Source of the DNA: Rhodoferax sp. U11-2br
GTDB lineage: Bacteria > Pseudomonadota > Gammaproteobacteria > Burkholderiales > Burkholderiaceae_C
DNA: 64,000 nucleotides
Direction: 5' to 3'
Assembly (NCBI RefSeq): GCF_018619435.1
Contig: NZ_JAHFZF010000005.1
Location: forward strand, 62,001 to 126,000
A program made the translations under genes and the position numbers. Position 1 is the stretch's first letter. Every line of letters starts with the position of its first letter. Of this stretch, positions 25,769-34,647 are shown piece by piece. The notes beneath the pieces are model-generated. The model had not been told where the DNA came from. It saw nothing but the letters and a program-made list of their open reading frames with translations, and searched no databases.

Positions 25769-27363
25769 TGGTCGACAAGCTCGGTGGCCGAGTGTTCCGA
25801 GAAGCAGATGCGGTTGCGCCCCTCGTTCTTGGCCTGGTACATGGCGGCATCGGCCCATTTGGTGAGGTCCTGGGCGCTGGCGCGGCTGCTGGCGCTGCTG
25901 AACACCATCACCCCAATGCTGGCCGTGCAGCGGTGCTCCACCCGCAGCGCCGGGTTGCTGGTGTCCTGCAGTGGCAACGAGTAGGGCTTGGCCATGGCGG
26001 TCTTGATTTTGAGCGCCACGGTTTCGGCGAACTGGCGTGATTTCTGCCAGTCGGTGTCGAGCTCGGTCAGCAGCACCACAAACTCGTCACCGCCAAAACG
26101 GGCCACCGTGTCCATCTCGCGCACGCAGGCTTTGAGGCGCAGGGCCGCTTCCTTGAGCAGCAAGTCACCCACGCCGTGGCCATAGGTGTCGTTGAGGGGT
26201 TTGAAGTTGTCCAAGTCCAGGAACATCAGCGCACCAAAACCACCACTGCGCCGGTTGGCGTTGATCGCCTGGCTGAGCCGGTCGTCGAGCAGGCGCCGGT
26301 TGGGCAACTGCGTGAGGGTGTCGTAAAAGGCCAGCTGGCGGATTTCGTGCTCCAGCAGTTTGCGCTGGGTGATGTCGCGGATTGAGACATGCACCGCCGG
26401 TTCACCATCAAACTCGATGGCCGTGCCGCGCACCTCGACATCAATCGGTGAGCCGTCCAGTTTGATACAACGTGCCTCGGCTGGGCTGGAGGGGGCTTCA
26501 TCACCGCCCAGGCGCAACATGCGCGTGCGCTGGCTGTCCAGGTCAACCGGGTGGATCAGATCGGTGGTGTGTTTGCGCAGCAGACTGTACAAATCGGGCG
26601 CACCAAACAGCTTGAGCGCCGCCGGGTTGGCATACATGATCTGGGTATGCCGGTGCACCAGAACCGCATCTGGCGTCCATTCGATCAAGGTGCGGTAACG
26701 CGCCTCGCTGTTTTTCAGCGCAATGCGCATGTGTTTCTGTTCGGTGATGTCCTGCACAATGCCCAGCGCACTGACCGCCTGGCCACCCGGCTCGTACTCA
26801 AGTTCACCTTTGTGGCGCACCCAGTGTTGCTGACCGTTGACCAGGATGCGGTGTTCCCCATCAAACGTCCCTTGTTTGAGGGCGTCTTTCCAGGCGCTTT
26901 TGACGTCGGCGCGGTCCTCTTCGTGCACCAGGCCGAGGTAATCCTCAAAACGGATGTGGCTGCCCGCAGGCAGGCCCAGAATCTTGCAGCCCTGGGGCGA
27001 GGGTGTGATGTCGTCTGCCGGAATGTCGCTGGTCCAGCTGCCCATGTTGGCGACGTTCTGGGCGCGCTCCAGCAGATCGGTGTTTTGTTCCAGCAGGGCG
27101 GCGTAGTCGGCGAGCTCTTCACCCATGGCATTGAGCTGGGCAATCTGGCGACGGTTGGCCCGGCTGATGAACACCAGCAGACCGGTGGTCAGGCCCATCA
27201 CCAGCAACGTCACCGGCGCCAGAAAGTCCAGTCTGGCACTGGCTGTGCGGGCTTGCAGCAGCATCAGCACCAAGCCCAAACCTGCCACCAGCGCCGCCAT
27301 GGCGTACACCAGCAAGGCCCAGCCTGCTTCGCGGTCAGCGGGAGTGCCGATCGGCTTGCTCAT
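25738..27363 (-). CDS. Membrane-anchored PAS-PAS-GGDEF diguanylate cyclase
   Basis: The 541-residue protein has two N-terminal membrane helices (about residues 15-65), two PAS domains with PAC ends (GIVQDITEQK and VSIRDITQRK) and a C-terminal GGDEF domain. The active site reads FGGDEF, and an RxxD inhibition site (REMD) lies five residues before it, so it should make cyclic-di-GMP with product feedback. The signal sensed by the PAS domains is unknown. It stands alone, and its C-terminal tail and stop codon lie in a dispersed repeat copy. Confidence 0.93.
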   Translation of the reverse strand: MSKPIGTPADREAGWALLVYAMAALVAGLGLVLMLLQARTASARLDFLAPVTLLVMGLTTGLLVFISRANRRQIAQLNAMGEELADYAALLEQNTDLLERAQNVANMGSWTSDIPADDITPSPQGCKILGLPAGSHIRFEDYLGLVHEEDRADVKSAWKDALKQGTFDGEHRILVNGQQHWVRHKGELEYEPGGQAVSALGIVQDITEQKHMRIALKNSEARYRTLIEWTPDAVLVHRHTQIMYANPAALKLFGAPDLYSLLRKHTTDLIHPVDLDSQRTRMLRLGGDEAPSSPAEARCIKLDGSPIDVEVRGTAIEFDGEPAVHVSIRDITQRKLLEHEIRQLAFYDTLTQLPNRRLLDDRLSQAINANRRSGGFGALMFLDLDNFKPLNDTYGHGVGDLLLKEAALRLKACVREMDTVARFGGDEFVVLLTELDTDWQKSRQFAETVALKIKTAMAKPYSLPLQDTSNPALRVEHRCTASIGVMVFSSASSRASAQDLTKWADAAMYQAKNEGRNRICFSEHSATELVDHYFFNSYKPS

Positions 27364-27517
27364 GGCAGAAAATCTTCAAAATTCGGCAAGATGTCACGTT
27401 TTTGCCCTAATTATTAAATCCGGTGGCGCTCGCGGCTTGTTCCTTTTTGAGCTAGGAAAAAACTTGACCTGGGTCGGATTCTAAGTGGCAACATTCCTTG
27501 CCGGGCGGCTTTTTGCG

Positions 27518-29311
27518 TCAGCTCACCAGCGGGTCCACATGCACTTGCAGCCACCATTCCAACAGCGCCAGATGCCATAACTTGCTGCCGTTGATGCGTG
27601 TGAAAGCATCGGGGCCTTCGGGCTCGGCCAGCAGTTTCTCGACATAGTCACGCTGGTACAGGCCGCGTTTGAGGCAGGCCTCAGACAGCAAAATTTCGCG
27701 CATCTTGTCCAGAAACGCACCACGCACATAACGCAGCGCGGGCACCGGAAAGTAGCCTTTGGGCCGGTCGATCACGCTGTCAGGGATCAGCCCGCGTGCA
27801 ATCGCCTTGAGCGGGTATTTGCCACCTTCTTTGAGTTTGAGTGCGGGCGGCATGCTGGCGGCCAGTTCCACCAGCTCGTGGTCCAGAAACGGTGTGCGCA
27901 CCTCCAGGCCCCAGGCCATCGGCATGTTGTCCACACGTTTGACCGGGTCGTCCACCAGCAGGGTGGTGGCATCAAAGCGCCAGACCTCGTCCAGAAACGC
28001 ATCGGCGTCGGGTTTGGTCAGCTCAGCCGCCACCAGCTCGGAGGTCACATCCCCCACCTGGAAGGCGGGTGTGATCATCTGCAGGTACTCCGCGTGGTCG
28101 CGGTCAAAATAATGCTGGCTGAAGCGCTCCAACGGTGTGCCCTGTGCTGCATCCATCTGCGGGTACCAGAAGTAGCCGCCAAACACCTCGTCAGCACCCT
28201 GGCCCGACATCACCACCTTGACGTCTTTCGAGACCTTTTCACTGAGCAGGTAAAACGCGATCACATCGTAGCTGGCCATTGGTTCGGTCATCTGTTCTAC
28301 CGCCTCTGGCAGGCGGGTGAGCACCTCGCTGTTGGGAATGCTGTACTGCTTGTGCCGGGTCTTGAAGTGAGCTGCCACCTGGTCCGAGAACTCAAACTCG
28401 TCGGCCTTCTCAGTCCCGTTGCCCATGTCCTCAAAACCAATCGAGAAGGTGCGCAAGTCCTCGACATGGTCGGCCACCAGGCCCACCAGCAGGCTGGAAT
28501 CGAGCCCGCCCGACAGCAGCACGCCCACCGGCACGTCAGCGGCCAGTAGGCGCCTATCCACACTCTTGGCCAATGCATCGCGGGTGGCGGCCAGCCATTG
28601 GTCCTCGGACACCTCTTGCTTTGGGCGGGTGGCGTCCAGCGTCCAGTAAACCTGCTGGCTCTGGCTGCCGTCCGGGTTGATCAACATCGTGGTGGCCGGG
28701 GGCAGTTTGCGCACCCCCTTGAGCACGGTGCGCGGTGCGGGCACCACGGTGTGCAGGGTGAAGTGGTGGTGTAAGGCCACCGTGTCCAGTGTGGTGTCGA
28801 CTCCACCACCGGCCAGAAGCGCGGGCAGGCTGGAGGCAAAACGCAGGCGCTCACCATCCTGTGCCAGGTACAGCGGCTTGATGCCAAAACGGTCACGCGC
28901 CAAAAACAGCTCGCCCTTGCGTTGGTCCCACAGGCCAAAGGCAAACATGCCCTTGAAACGTGTCACGCACTGGTCACCCCAGGCGTGGTAACTCTTGAGG
29001 ATGACCTCGCTGTCACCTTCGCTGAAGAACTGGTAGCCCAGGGCCTGCAGCTCGGTGCGTAGTTCGCGGTAGTTGTAGATGGTGCCGTTGAACACCAGCG
29101 CCAGCTCCAGTGCGCTGTCCACCATCGGCTGGTTGGCGTGGCTGGACAGGTCGATGATCGACAGGCGGCGGTGGCCAAAGGCCAGTGGGCCATTGCTGTA
29201 AGTGCCCGCGTTGTCCGGACCACGGCGTGCCAGCTGGTCCGACATACGACCGATGGCGGTCATGTCGGGCGCGCGGCCATCAAAACGCAGTTCACCACAA
29301 ATACCGCACAT
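27518..29311 (-). CDS. Asparagine-synthetase-like glutamine amidotransferase (NAGGN amidotransferase type)
   Basis: The 597-residue enzyme has an N-terminal class II glutaminase (nucleophile Cys2 in MCGICGELRF, FNGTIYNYREL, GDSEVILKSY) and a C-terminal synthetase domain with the pyrophosphate loop SGGLDSSLL and SGQGADEVFGGY. It resembles the N-acetylglutaminylglutamine amidotransferases (ALHHHFTLHTVVPAPRT, VRKLPPAT), which amidate a dipeptide osmolyte, more than housekeeping AsnB. Its ATG overlaps the stop of the ATP-grasp gene by one base, so the two act together. Plain asparagine synthetase remains possible. Confidence 0.85.
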   Translation of the reverse strand: MCGICGELRFDGRAPDMTAIGRMSDQLARRGPDNAGTYSNGPLAFGHRRLSIIDLSSHANQPMVDSALELALVFNGTIYNYRELRTELQALGYQFFSEGDSEVILKSYHAWGDQCVTRFKGMFAFGLWDQRKGELFLARDRFGIKPLYLAQDGERLRFASSLPALLAGGGVDTTLDTVALHHHFTLHTVVPAPRTVLKGVRKLPPATTMLINPDGSQSQQVYWTLDATRPKQEVSEDQWLAATRDALAKSVDRRLLAADVPVGVLLSGGLDSSLLVGLVADHVEDLRTFSIGFEDMGNGTEKADEFEFSDQVAAHFKTRHKQYSIPNSEVLTRLPEAVEQMTEPMASYDVIAFYLLSEKVSKDVKVVMSGQGADEVFGGYFWYPQMDAAQGTPLERFSQHYFDRDHAEYLQMITPAFQVGDVTSELVAAELTKPDADAFLDEVWRFDATTLLVDDPVKRVDNMPMAWGLEVRTPFLDHELVELAASMPPALKLKEGGKYPLKAIARGLIPDSVIDRPKGYFPVPALRYVRGAFLDKMREILLSEACLKRGLYQRDYVEKLLAEPEGPDAFTRINGSKLWHLALLEWWLQVHVDPLVS

Positions 29312-30621
29312 CAGTTGCTCTCCGAATCGGGCACCACAATGACCGGGGCGAAGCCGCCGCCGGGGGTGCGAAAGTTGGTGGTTTGCCCGCTGTACATGCG
29401 GGCGGCCAGCAGTTGAACCTGGCCGGCATAGGCATAAGCGCGGATGTCAAATTTGAGGTCGGTGGGTTCACCGTCAACCTCGATTTGCCGCTCTGACGGT
29501 GGCACCAGCGCCTGCGCCACAAAGTCGCCCGCCAGAATCTCGGCCCAGACGCGGCGTGTGAGTTTGTCACCCCGGTAAGCGGCCTTGGCGCCGTAACCCG
29601 CCACGGGTTTAAAAAACAGTTGGCGCCGCTGCGCCCAGAGTTCGTCGGCACGCTCGGGCGTCAACAGCCGGGTGCTGGGCACGCTGGTGGCCAGCAGCTT
29701 GCGGTCGGCCGCGTTGACGCCCCAGGCGGCCAGCAGGCTGTCTTGGCTCAAGGCAATCAGGTTGCGTTTGTTGGCCAGCAGGGCATGGGTGTTGGGGTGG
29801 GGTGTCAGCACCACCGCACCGGCTTCATAGGCCAAGCGCAGCGCCTGGTGGGCCGGGTCTTCGAGGTAGAAGTCGGTCAGGCGGTTGTAGACCAGATCTA
29901 CCACCGTGCCCTGGTACAGCAGCTGGCCACCTTGCCACAACAGTTCACTCGGGTCGGCCACCATAGCCTGCAGCCCCTGCTGGGCAAACAGTTGGCGAAA
30001 TAACTCGAATTCGGGTGCGAGGTACTGCGCTTGCGGTGCGCTGTCGACAATCAGCACGGTGCGCCAGGGCAACGCGCCGCGCTGCAAGCGCCACTCGGTG
30101 GCAAACATCTCGAACAGCTCGGCCTTGAGGTTGGCATCCCCGGCGCAGGTGACAAAGGCCGGGTCCAGCTCGGTGCAGCAGGCCTCTTGCGCGCGCGCCA
30201 GCGCGGCGCTGAGCAGCAGGCCACCAGCGTTGGTGTTGACCTCGATCAGCTGTGGCCCGCGTTGGCTCAGGTGAAAGTCATACCCCATACACACACTCTG
30301 CGGGCCCCAGACATGCTGGGCAATCGGGTTGGCACGGGTCAGCGCCTGGGCCTGGTAGCCTGGCAGCTTGGCTACACGTTCAATAGCAGCCACCACTGAC
30401 GATATCTGGGCTTGCACCTGTTGTGAGACAAAGACCACGCTGCTGGAGAACAAATGCGGCCGGGTCTGCTGGATTTGTGCGGTGATTCCGCGCAGGCTGG
30501 GGTCGGCTTCCAGCTGAACCCGCAGGCGCTGGGTGTTGAGCGTGCGGCAGAAGCAGTCGCGGTTCAGCGCTTCGGCGCTGCTCGCGCTCAGGGTGGGATC
30601 AGGGGGGAGGGTGGTGGTCAT
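29311..30621 (-). CDS. ATP-grasp-like ligase coupled to the amidotransferase
   Basis: The 436-residue protein ends in an ATP-grasp-like region: LFFKPVAGYGAKAAY (ATP-binding lysine), DFVAQALVPP, and LKFDIRAYAY...ARMYSGQTTNF with candidate metal ligands. An earlier MGYDF...QLIEVNTNAGG block resembles substrate-side segments of glutathionylspermidine-synthase-like ligases. No acetyltransferase (GNAT) domain is present, unlike N-acetylglutaminylglutamine synthetase, the normal partner of the neighbouring amidotransferase type. It probably forms a peptide or amide bond whose product is then amidated. The substrate is unknown. Confidence 0.7.
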   Translation of the reverse strand: MTTTLPPDPTLSASSAEALNRDCFCRTLNTQRLRVQLEADPSLRGITAQIQQTRPHLFSSSVVFVSQQVQAQISSVVAAIERVAKLPGYQAQALTRANPIAQHVWGPQSVCMGYDFHLSQRGPQLIEVNTNAGGLLLSAALARAQEACCTELDPAFVTCAGDANLKAELFEMFATEWRLQRGALPWRTVLIVDSAPQAQYLAPEFELFRQLFAQQGLQAMVADPSELLWQGGQLLYQGTVVDLVYNRLTDFYLEDPAHQALRLAYEAGAVVLTPHPNTHALLANKRNLIALSQDSLLAAWGVNAADRKLLATSVPSTRLLTPERADELWAQRRQLFFKPVAGYGAKAAYRGDKLTRRVWAEILAGDFVAQALVPPSERQIEVDGEPTDLKFDIRAYAYAGQVQLLAARMYSGQTTNFRTPGGGFAPVIVVPDSESN

Positions 30622-30921
30622 GTCAACGCAAACTGCGGGGTGTCACGGCCTGAAGCTTGGTGGCAGGTCGCGCCGCTGGCGAGCCCGGGCTTCAGAAGTG
30701 ATCATGGGTCGATTTTGCCTGAGTCCCGATACCCGATGACCAGGCTGCGCCTTGATGACCGTCGTATCGGGCGGTTTTTGCTGCTGGTCGCCTCAAGGGC
30801 TGCCAAAGCGTCGGCTCGCTATACCAATCATAGTGTTCGCCCCTTTTTGCAAAAGGTCTAGAGGCCTAAAAGGCTTGTGAACTGCGGCACAATGGCGCCC
30901 TTGACATCATGAGAGACCAGC
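30622..30921. other. Intergenic stretch between the ATP-grasp gene and the phosphatase gene
   Basis: This 300-base gap separates two divergent genes and should contain both promoters, though none is clear. CCCGATAC (30725-30732) and GTATCGGG (30764-30771) form a long-loop inverted repeat followed by TTTTT, of unknown meaning. A partial dispersed repeat lies at 30839-30875. No reading frame in the gap looks real. Confidence 0.6.
30839..30875 (+). repeat. Partial dispersed palindromic repeat
   Basis: GCCCCTTTTTGCAAAAGGTC followed by TAGAGGCCTAAAAGG matches the right-hand two thirds of the repeat consensus (CCCTT, loop, AAGG, CTAGAGGCC, A-rich). The left CTAG flank is missing. Confidence 0.5.
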
Positions 30922-31395
30922 ATGCCTTACGGAATTTTGTTTGTGTGTATGGGCAACATCTGCCGCAGCCCCACCGCCGACGGTGTGTTTCGCCAGAAAG
31001 TGGCCGAACAGGGCCTGGGTCAGCAGGTGCGGGTGGACTCGGCCGGCACCCACAACTACCACCCCGGCAGCCCGCCCGATAGCCGCGCCCAGGCGGCAGC
31101 AGCCAAGCGCGGTTACGACCTGTCCAGCCTGCGCGCCCGCCAAATCAACGCTGCGGACTACACGAGCTTTGACCTGATCCTGGTGATGGACCAGGACAAC
31201 CTGGCCGTGCTGCAAGACGACTGCCCGCCCGAGCAGCAGCACAAGCTGCGCCTGCTGACCGAGTTTTGCCAGGTGCACAAAGCATCTGTGGTGCCCGACC
31301 CGTATTACGGCGGTGCGGACGGTTTTGAACACGTACTGGACCTGGTGGAGGACGCGTGTGAGGGGCTGTTGGTGCATGTGAAGCGCCAGCTGTGA
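30922..31395 (+). CDS. Low-molecular-weight protein tyrosine phosphatase
   Basis: The 157-residue enzyme removes phosphate from protein phosphotyrosine (or small phosphoesters). The CX5R loop is Cys9 to Arg15 in VCMGNICRSP, and the general-acid aspartate is in DPYYGG near residue 131. A complete LMW-PTP fold is present with no extra domains. No tyrosine kinase or polysaccharide gene lies nearby, so its partner is unknown. GAGAG precedes the ATG at 30922. Confidence 0.95.
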   Translation: MPYGILFVCMGNICRSPTADGVFRQKVAEQGLGQQVRVDSAGTHNYHPGSPPDSRAQAAAAKRGYDLSSLRARQINAADYTSFDLILVMDQDNLAVLQDDCPPEQQHKLRLLTEFCQVHKASVVPDPYYGGADGFEHVLDLVEDACEGLLVHVKRQL

Positions 31396-31452
31396 GGTGC
31401 TGACCCCGCGAGCCTGGGGCGTCACCAGATCAAGTGCGACGATAAGTCAAAC

Positions 31453-31500
31453 TGTGCTCTAGCCCTCATAAAACAAGGGCTGAGTGCTATGTTTACTGAG
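31453..31500 (+). repeat. Dispersed palindromic repeat between convergent genes
   Basis: The copy reads GTGCTCTAGCCCTCATAAAA, then CAAGGGCTGAGTGCTATG. The CTAGCCCT and AAGGGCT arms are intact. It lies between the phosphatase gene and the convergent 31493-32050 gene and touches the latter's stop codon. Confidence 0.75.
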
Positions 31501-32050
31501 TTGCCTGCGTGTCTGTTTGCAGCACCGTGATGGTCTCAAACCGCAGGTGGTGCATGAACTCGCGCAGGATCAGCAAGCTGGCGGCAAAGGAGGTGCTGGT
31601 GGGCAAGTTGTCTGACGATATTGGTCGTCCGAGTGAGCGCTGCGCCAGCCGATCAAAACAACGCTCCATCGCGTCCAGTGACAGCTGCATACGCTCCCCT
31701 GCGGTCACACCAGACAGCAAGGCGATCTCACGGATGCTGGCATCGCAGGTGACCAGCGTGGCCCCGGTTGTCACCAGCGGCAGGGCGCGGGTGACCTCGT
31801 CTTCGACGGTCATGATGGCGTTTTCCAGTTCCAGCGGGCTTGGTGGGCTGTGTCGGAAATGTTCGCGGGCGGTGGACTCGGCGCCGATGGCCAGCGTCAG
31901 CCGGGCCGCTGGTTCCGCGCTCTGGCCGACGGCGACACCGGACTGCTCGTCGCCAATGTGCAGCAGCACCAGGGGGCCTGTGGTGGGGGGCTGGGCGCGT
32001 GCGGCGGCAAACAGGCGGCTCAGGTGGGTGTCAAAGTCAGGGTGTGACAT
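31493..32050 (-). CDS. Hypothetical protein, third gene of the DODA operon
   Basis: I do not recognise this 185-residue protein. It has no signal peptide or membrane segment. Visible blocks are a predicted strand LVLLHIGDE, a helix LELENAIMTVEDEVTRALPL and a long C-terminal helix SLLILREFMHHLRFE. It lies 21 bases after the alpha/beta hydrolase on the same strand, so it is probably co-expressed with it and the dioxygenase. The codon use looks like that of its neighbours. No function is proposed. Confidence 0.7.
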   Translation of the reverse strand: MSHPDFDTHLSRLFAAARAQPPTTGPLVLLHIGDEQSGVAVGQSAEPAARLTLAIGAESTAREHFRHSPPSPLELENAIMTVEDEVTRALPLVTTGATLVTCDASIREIALLSGVTAGERMQLSLDAMERCFDRLAQRSLGRPISSDNLPTSTSFAASLLILREFMHHLRFETITVLQTDTQATQ

Positions 32051-32071
32051 GGTTGGCTTTCAGTGCAGATC

Positions 32072-32758
32072 TCACATGATGCTGGCCAGCCAGGCCAGAA
32101 AGTCGGCATGCACCGCTGGGCTGATGCCGTGGCCGATGGGGTAGAGCCGCAGTTCGTGTTGTACACCCAGGCTGGTCAGCAGTTCGATTGACCGGTGCGC
32201 CCAGGCTACGGGCAGGGTGGGATCGAGTTGACCATGGCTGACAAACGCCTGGAGCTGTGTGAGTTGCTCGGGGCTGGCCAGGTGCGGCGCCAGCTCGGGC
32301 AGGATGCGCCCGGACAGCAGGCCAAACCCGGCCACCAAGTCGGGCTGGCTCAGGGCCACACTGGCGCTCAGGATGCCGCCCTGGCTGAAGCCGGCGATCA
32401 CCGTCTGGGCCGCTGTGATGCTGTATTGGCGCTGCAGCTGCTGCACCAGTTCGATCAGCGCCAGGCGGCTGCGTTCGGCCGCTTCGGCGTCGATCACGGG
32501 GCCAGTGCCCGTAAAGCTCAGGCGGAACCAGGCAAACTGGCCCGGGCTCAGCGTGATCGGGCCGCGTACCAGGACCACCAGGGTGTCCGGCGCCATGCCT
32601 TGCGCCAGCTCCACCAGGTCGGTCTCCCGGCTGCCCAGTCCGTGTAACAGGATCACCAGGCCTTGGGGCTGCGCGGGTACTGGCTGCACCAGCCGCAAAG
32701 ACAGGTCGGATGCCGTGTTGGTCTGCAGCTCGCTCGTGTGGGAGGGGGTGGTGTTCAT
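32072..32758 (-). CDS. Alpha/beta hydrolase, carboxylesterase/phospholipase family
   Basis: The 228-residue protein resembles small carboxylesterases of the YpfH/Abhydrolase_2 type. The oxyanion segment is LLHGLGS, the nucleophile serine is in AGFSQGG, the acid is probably Asp in HGQLDPTLP and the histidine is in IGHGISPAVH. The ATG at 32758 overlaps the stop of the dioxygenase gene (ATGA), so the two are coupled; a codon at 32773 is in frame but inside the previous gene. An ester or lactone substrate is likely. Confidence 0.85.
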   Translation of the reverse strand: MNTTPSHTSELQTNTASDLSLRLVQPVPAQPQGLVILLHGLGSRETDLVELAQGMAPDTLVVLVRGPITLSPGQFAWFRLSFTGTGPVIDAEAAERSRLALIELVQQLQRQYSITAAQTVIAGFSQGGILSASVALSQPDLVAGFGLLSGRILPELAPHLASPEQLTQLQAFVSHGQLDPTLPVAWAHRSIELLTSLGVQHELRLYPIGHGISPAVHADFLAWLASIM

Positions 32759-33537
32759 GCTTGTGCTCCCCACACATAAGACGCCATTGACAACACGCCG
32801 TGTTCGATGCTGTCGTCGATCAGCTGCGCCGGGTCGTTGCCACGGGCTGCGTACGCCACCAGCATGGGCAGGAAGTGCTCCTCGGTCGGGTGGGCGCGCT
32901 GGGCGTGGGGGGCCAGGTCACGGTAGTGGCGCAGGGCGTTGGTGTCCTGGGCCAGCACGGCTGCGTGCACCCAGCTGGCAAACTCCTGCACATAGGGTTC
33001 CGCCTGCGTGGCATAGGGGCTGAACTCGTAGAGGTTGTGGGTCATGCTGCCCGAGGCCAGGATCACAACGCCCTGGTTACGCAGCGGTGCCAGAGCCTGG
33101 CCGAACTGCAGCGCCTGCGCGGCGTTCAAGCTGCGGGGCATCGAGACCTGAAACACGGGCACATTGGCAGTCGGCAACAAATGCATCAATGGCACCCAGG
33201 CGCCATGGTCCAGCCCACGCTGGTCGTCGGTGCTGGTGGCAAAACCGGCTTCACTCAGAAGGCGGGCCGCCTCCAGGGCAATGTCGGGTTGGCCGCTGGC
33301 GGGGTACTGCAGTTTGTAGAGCGCGGCCGGAAAACCACCAAAGTCGTGCACGGTGCTTGGCTGGGCCGTGGTCATGACCTGCACATCGCGTGTCTGCCAG
33401 TGGGGGGACACCACCAGCACGGCCTTGACATCGGTGAGCTGCTGGCCATGGGCTTGCAGACGCGCACCCAGTGTGCCGGGCTCGAGGGCAAAGGTGGGCG
33501 CGCCATGTGAAATGAAGAAAACAGGGGCTGTGGTCAT
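32755..33537 (-). CDS. DODA-type extradiol ring-cleavage dioxygenase (YgiD-like)
   Basis: The 260-residue enzyme belongs to the class III extradiol dioxygenases that include plant DOPA 4,5-dioxygenase and E. coli YgiD. Metal and catalytic residues are expected in FFISHGAPT, VSPHWQT, GLDHGAWVPL, SGSMTHNL and EEHFLPML. It opens a three-gene operon and is divergent from a LysR gene. AGGAAG lies just upstream of the ATG at 33537. The physiological substrate is not evident; catechol-type rings are usual. Confidence 0.9.
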   Translation of the reverse strand: MTTAPVFFISHGAPTFALEPGTLGARLQAHGQQLTDVKAVLVVSPHWQTRDVQVMTTAQPSTVHDFGGFPAALYKLQYPASGQPDIALEAARLLSEAGFATSTDDQRGLDHGAWVPLMHLLPTANVPVFQVSMPRSLNAAQALQFGQALAPLRNQGVVILASGSMTHNLYEFSPYATQAEPYVQEFASWVHAAVLAQDTNALRHYRDLAPHAQRAHPTEEHFLPMLVAYAARGNDPAQLIDDSIEHGVLSMASYVWGAQA

Positions 33538-33653
33538 GGTGTCTTCCTGAAGGTTCTGGCGCGACCTCGCGTCAGTCATAGGAGGACTTTATTGAATTTG
33601 AATCAGAAGATAAATAGCGATAATTTAGATAGATTGTTTCACTTGGAGGGATA

Positions 33654-34553
33654 GTGGACCGTTTCCTGGAAATGCAGACCTTTGTGGGGGTGGTGGATGC
33701 GGGCAGTTTTGTCAAAGCGGCAGACACGCTGAATTTGTCCAAGGCCGCTGTGTCGCGTTATGTGCTGGATCTGGAAACCCGTTTGGGTGTGCGCCTGTTG
33801 CATCGCACCACGCGGCGCCTGTCGCTCACCGAGGAGGGGCAGGTGTTTCACGCCCGCTGCAAGGCTTTGCTGGCCGGGCTGGAGGAGGCCGAGGCTGAAA
33901 TCACCTCGCGCAGTGACCTGGTCAGCGGCTTGCTGCGCCTGAGTGTGCCGGTGACCTTTGGTGTCCTGCATCTGGCGCCGCTGTGGGGCCTGTTCAAGGC
34001 GCAGCACCCCAAGCTCAGGCTGGACATCACCTTGTCCGACCGGGTGGTGGACTTGGTGGAGGATGGTTATGACTTGGCGGTGCGCATTGGCCGGCTGGAG
34101 AGTTCGACCCTGGTCAGCCGCCAGCTCAGCAGCACCCGACTGGTGTTGTGTGCTTCCCCAGCCTACCTGGCGGCCCATGGCACACCAGGGCATCCAGCTG
34201 AGCTGGCCGAGCATGCGGTGATTGCCTACAGCTACTGGTCGGGCAGGGATGAATGGTCTTTTGATGGGCCGCAGGGAGAGCTGCGTGTCAGCACCCAGCC
34301 CTGTATTCGCACCAACAGTGGCGACACTTGTCGCGCTGCCGCGCTGGCCCACCAGGGGGTGATCCTGCAACCGGCTTTCCTGGTCGGGCCCGATCTGGCA
34401 GCAGGCACGCTGGTGGAGCTGATGCCGCAGTACCGTGCCGGGGAGTTGGGCATTTACGCGGTGTATCCAACCCGCCAGCACCTGTCGGCCAAGGTCAGGC
34501 GCCTGATTGATTTCCTGGTGGCGCAGCTGGCCGGGTGTGGACCCGACTGGTGA
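33654..34553 (+). CDS. LysR-family regulator divergent from the DODA operon
   Basis: The 299-residue protein has the LysR winged helix at residues 1-60 (FVKAADTLNLSKAAVSRYVLDLETRLGVRLLHRTTRRL) and a type 2 periplasmic-binding-like effector domain. The wing sequence is of the CrgA/AaeR-like group. It starts with GTG at 33654 after a GGAGGG ribosome site. Being divergent from the dioxygenase (116-base gap) it is the likely regulator of that operon, as is common for LysR genes. Confidence 0.9.
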   Translation: MDRFLEMQTFVGVVDAGSFVKAADTLNLSKAAVSRYVLDLETRLGVRLLHRTTRRLSLTEEGQVFHARCKALLAGLEEAEAEITSRSDLVSGLLRLSVPVTFGVLHLAPLWGLFKAQHPKLRLDITLSDRVVDLVEDGYDLAVRIGRLESSTLVSRQLSSTRLVLCASPAYLAAHGTPGHPAELAEHAVIAYSYWSGRDEWSFDGPQGELRVSTQPCIRTNSGDTCRAAALAHQGVILQPAFLVGPDLAAGTLVELMPQYRAGELGIYAVYPTRQHLSAKVRRLIDFLVAQLAGCGPDW

Positions 34554-34647
34554 GTTGTGGTGTGGACGGCACCATTCGGGGTTTTTTGCGGTGTTTGGCA
34601 CTGGTCTGTCATCTGCGAACTGACAAAAGCCCTGCAAAATAGCTTGT

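Noticed and set aside
30725-30779. CCCGATAC/GTATCGGG inverted repeat with a T-run as a terminator
   Set aside because: The loop is 31 bases and no gene ends upstream on that strand, so a terminator call is not supported.
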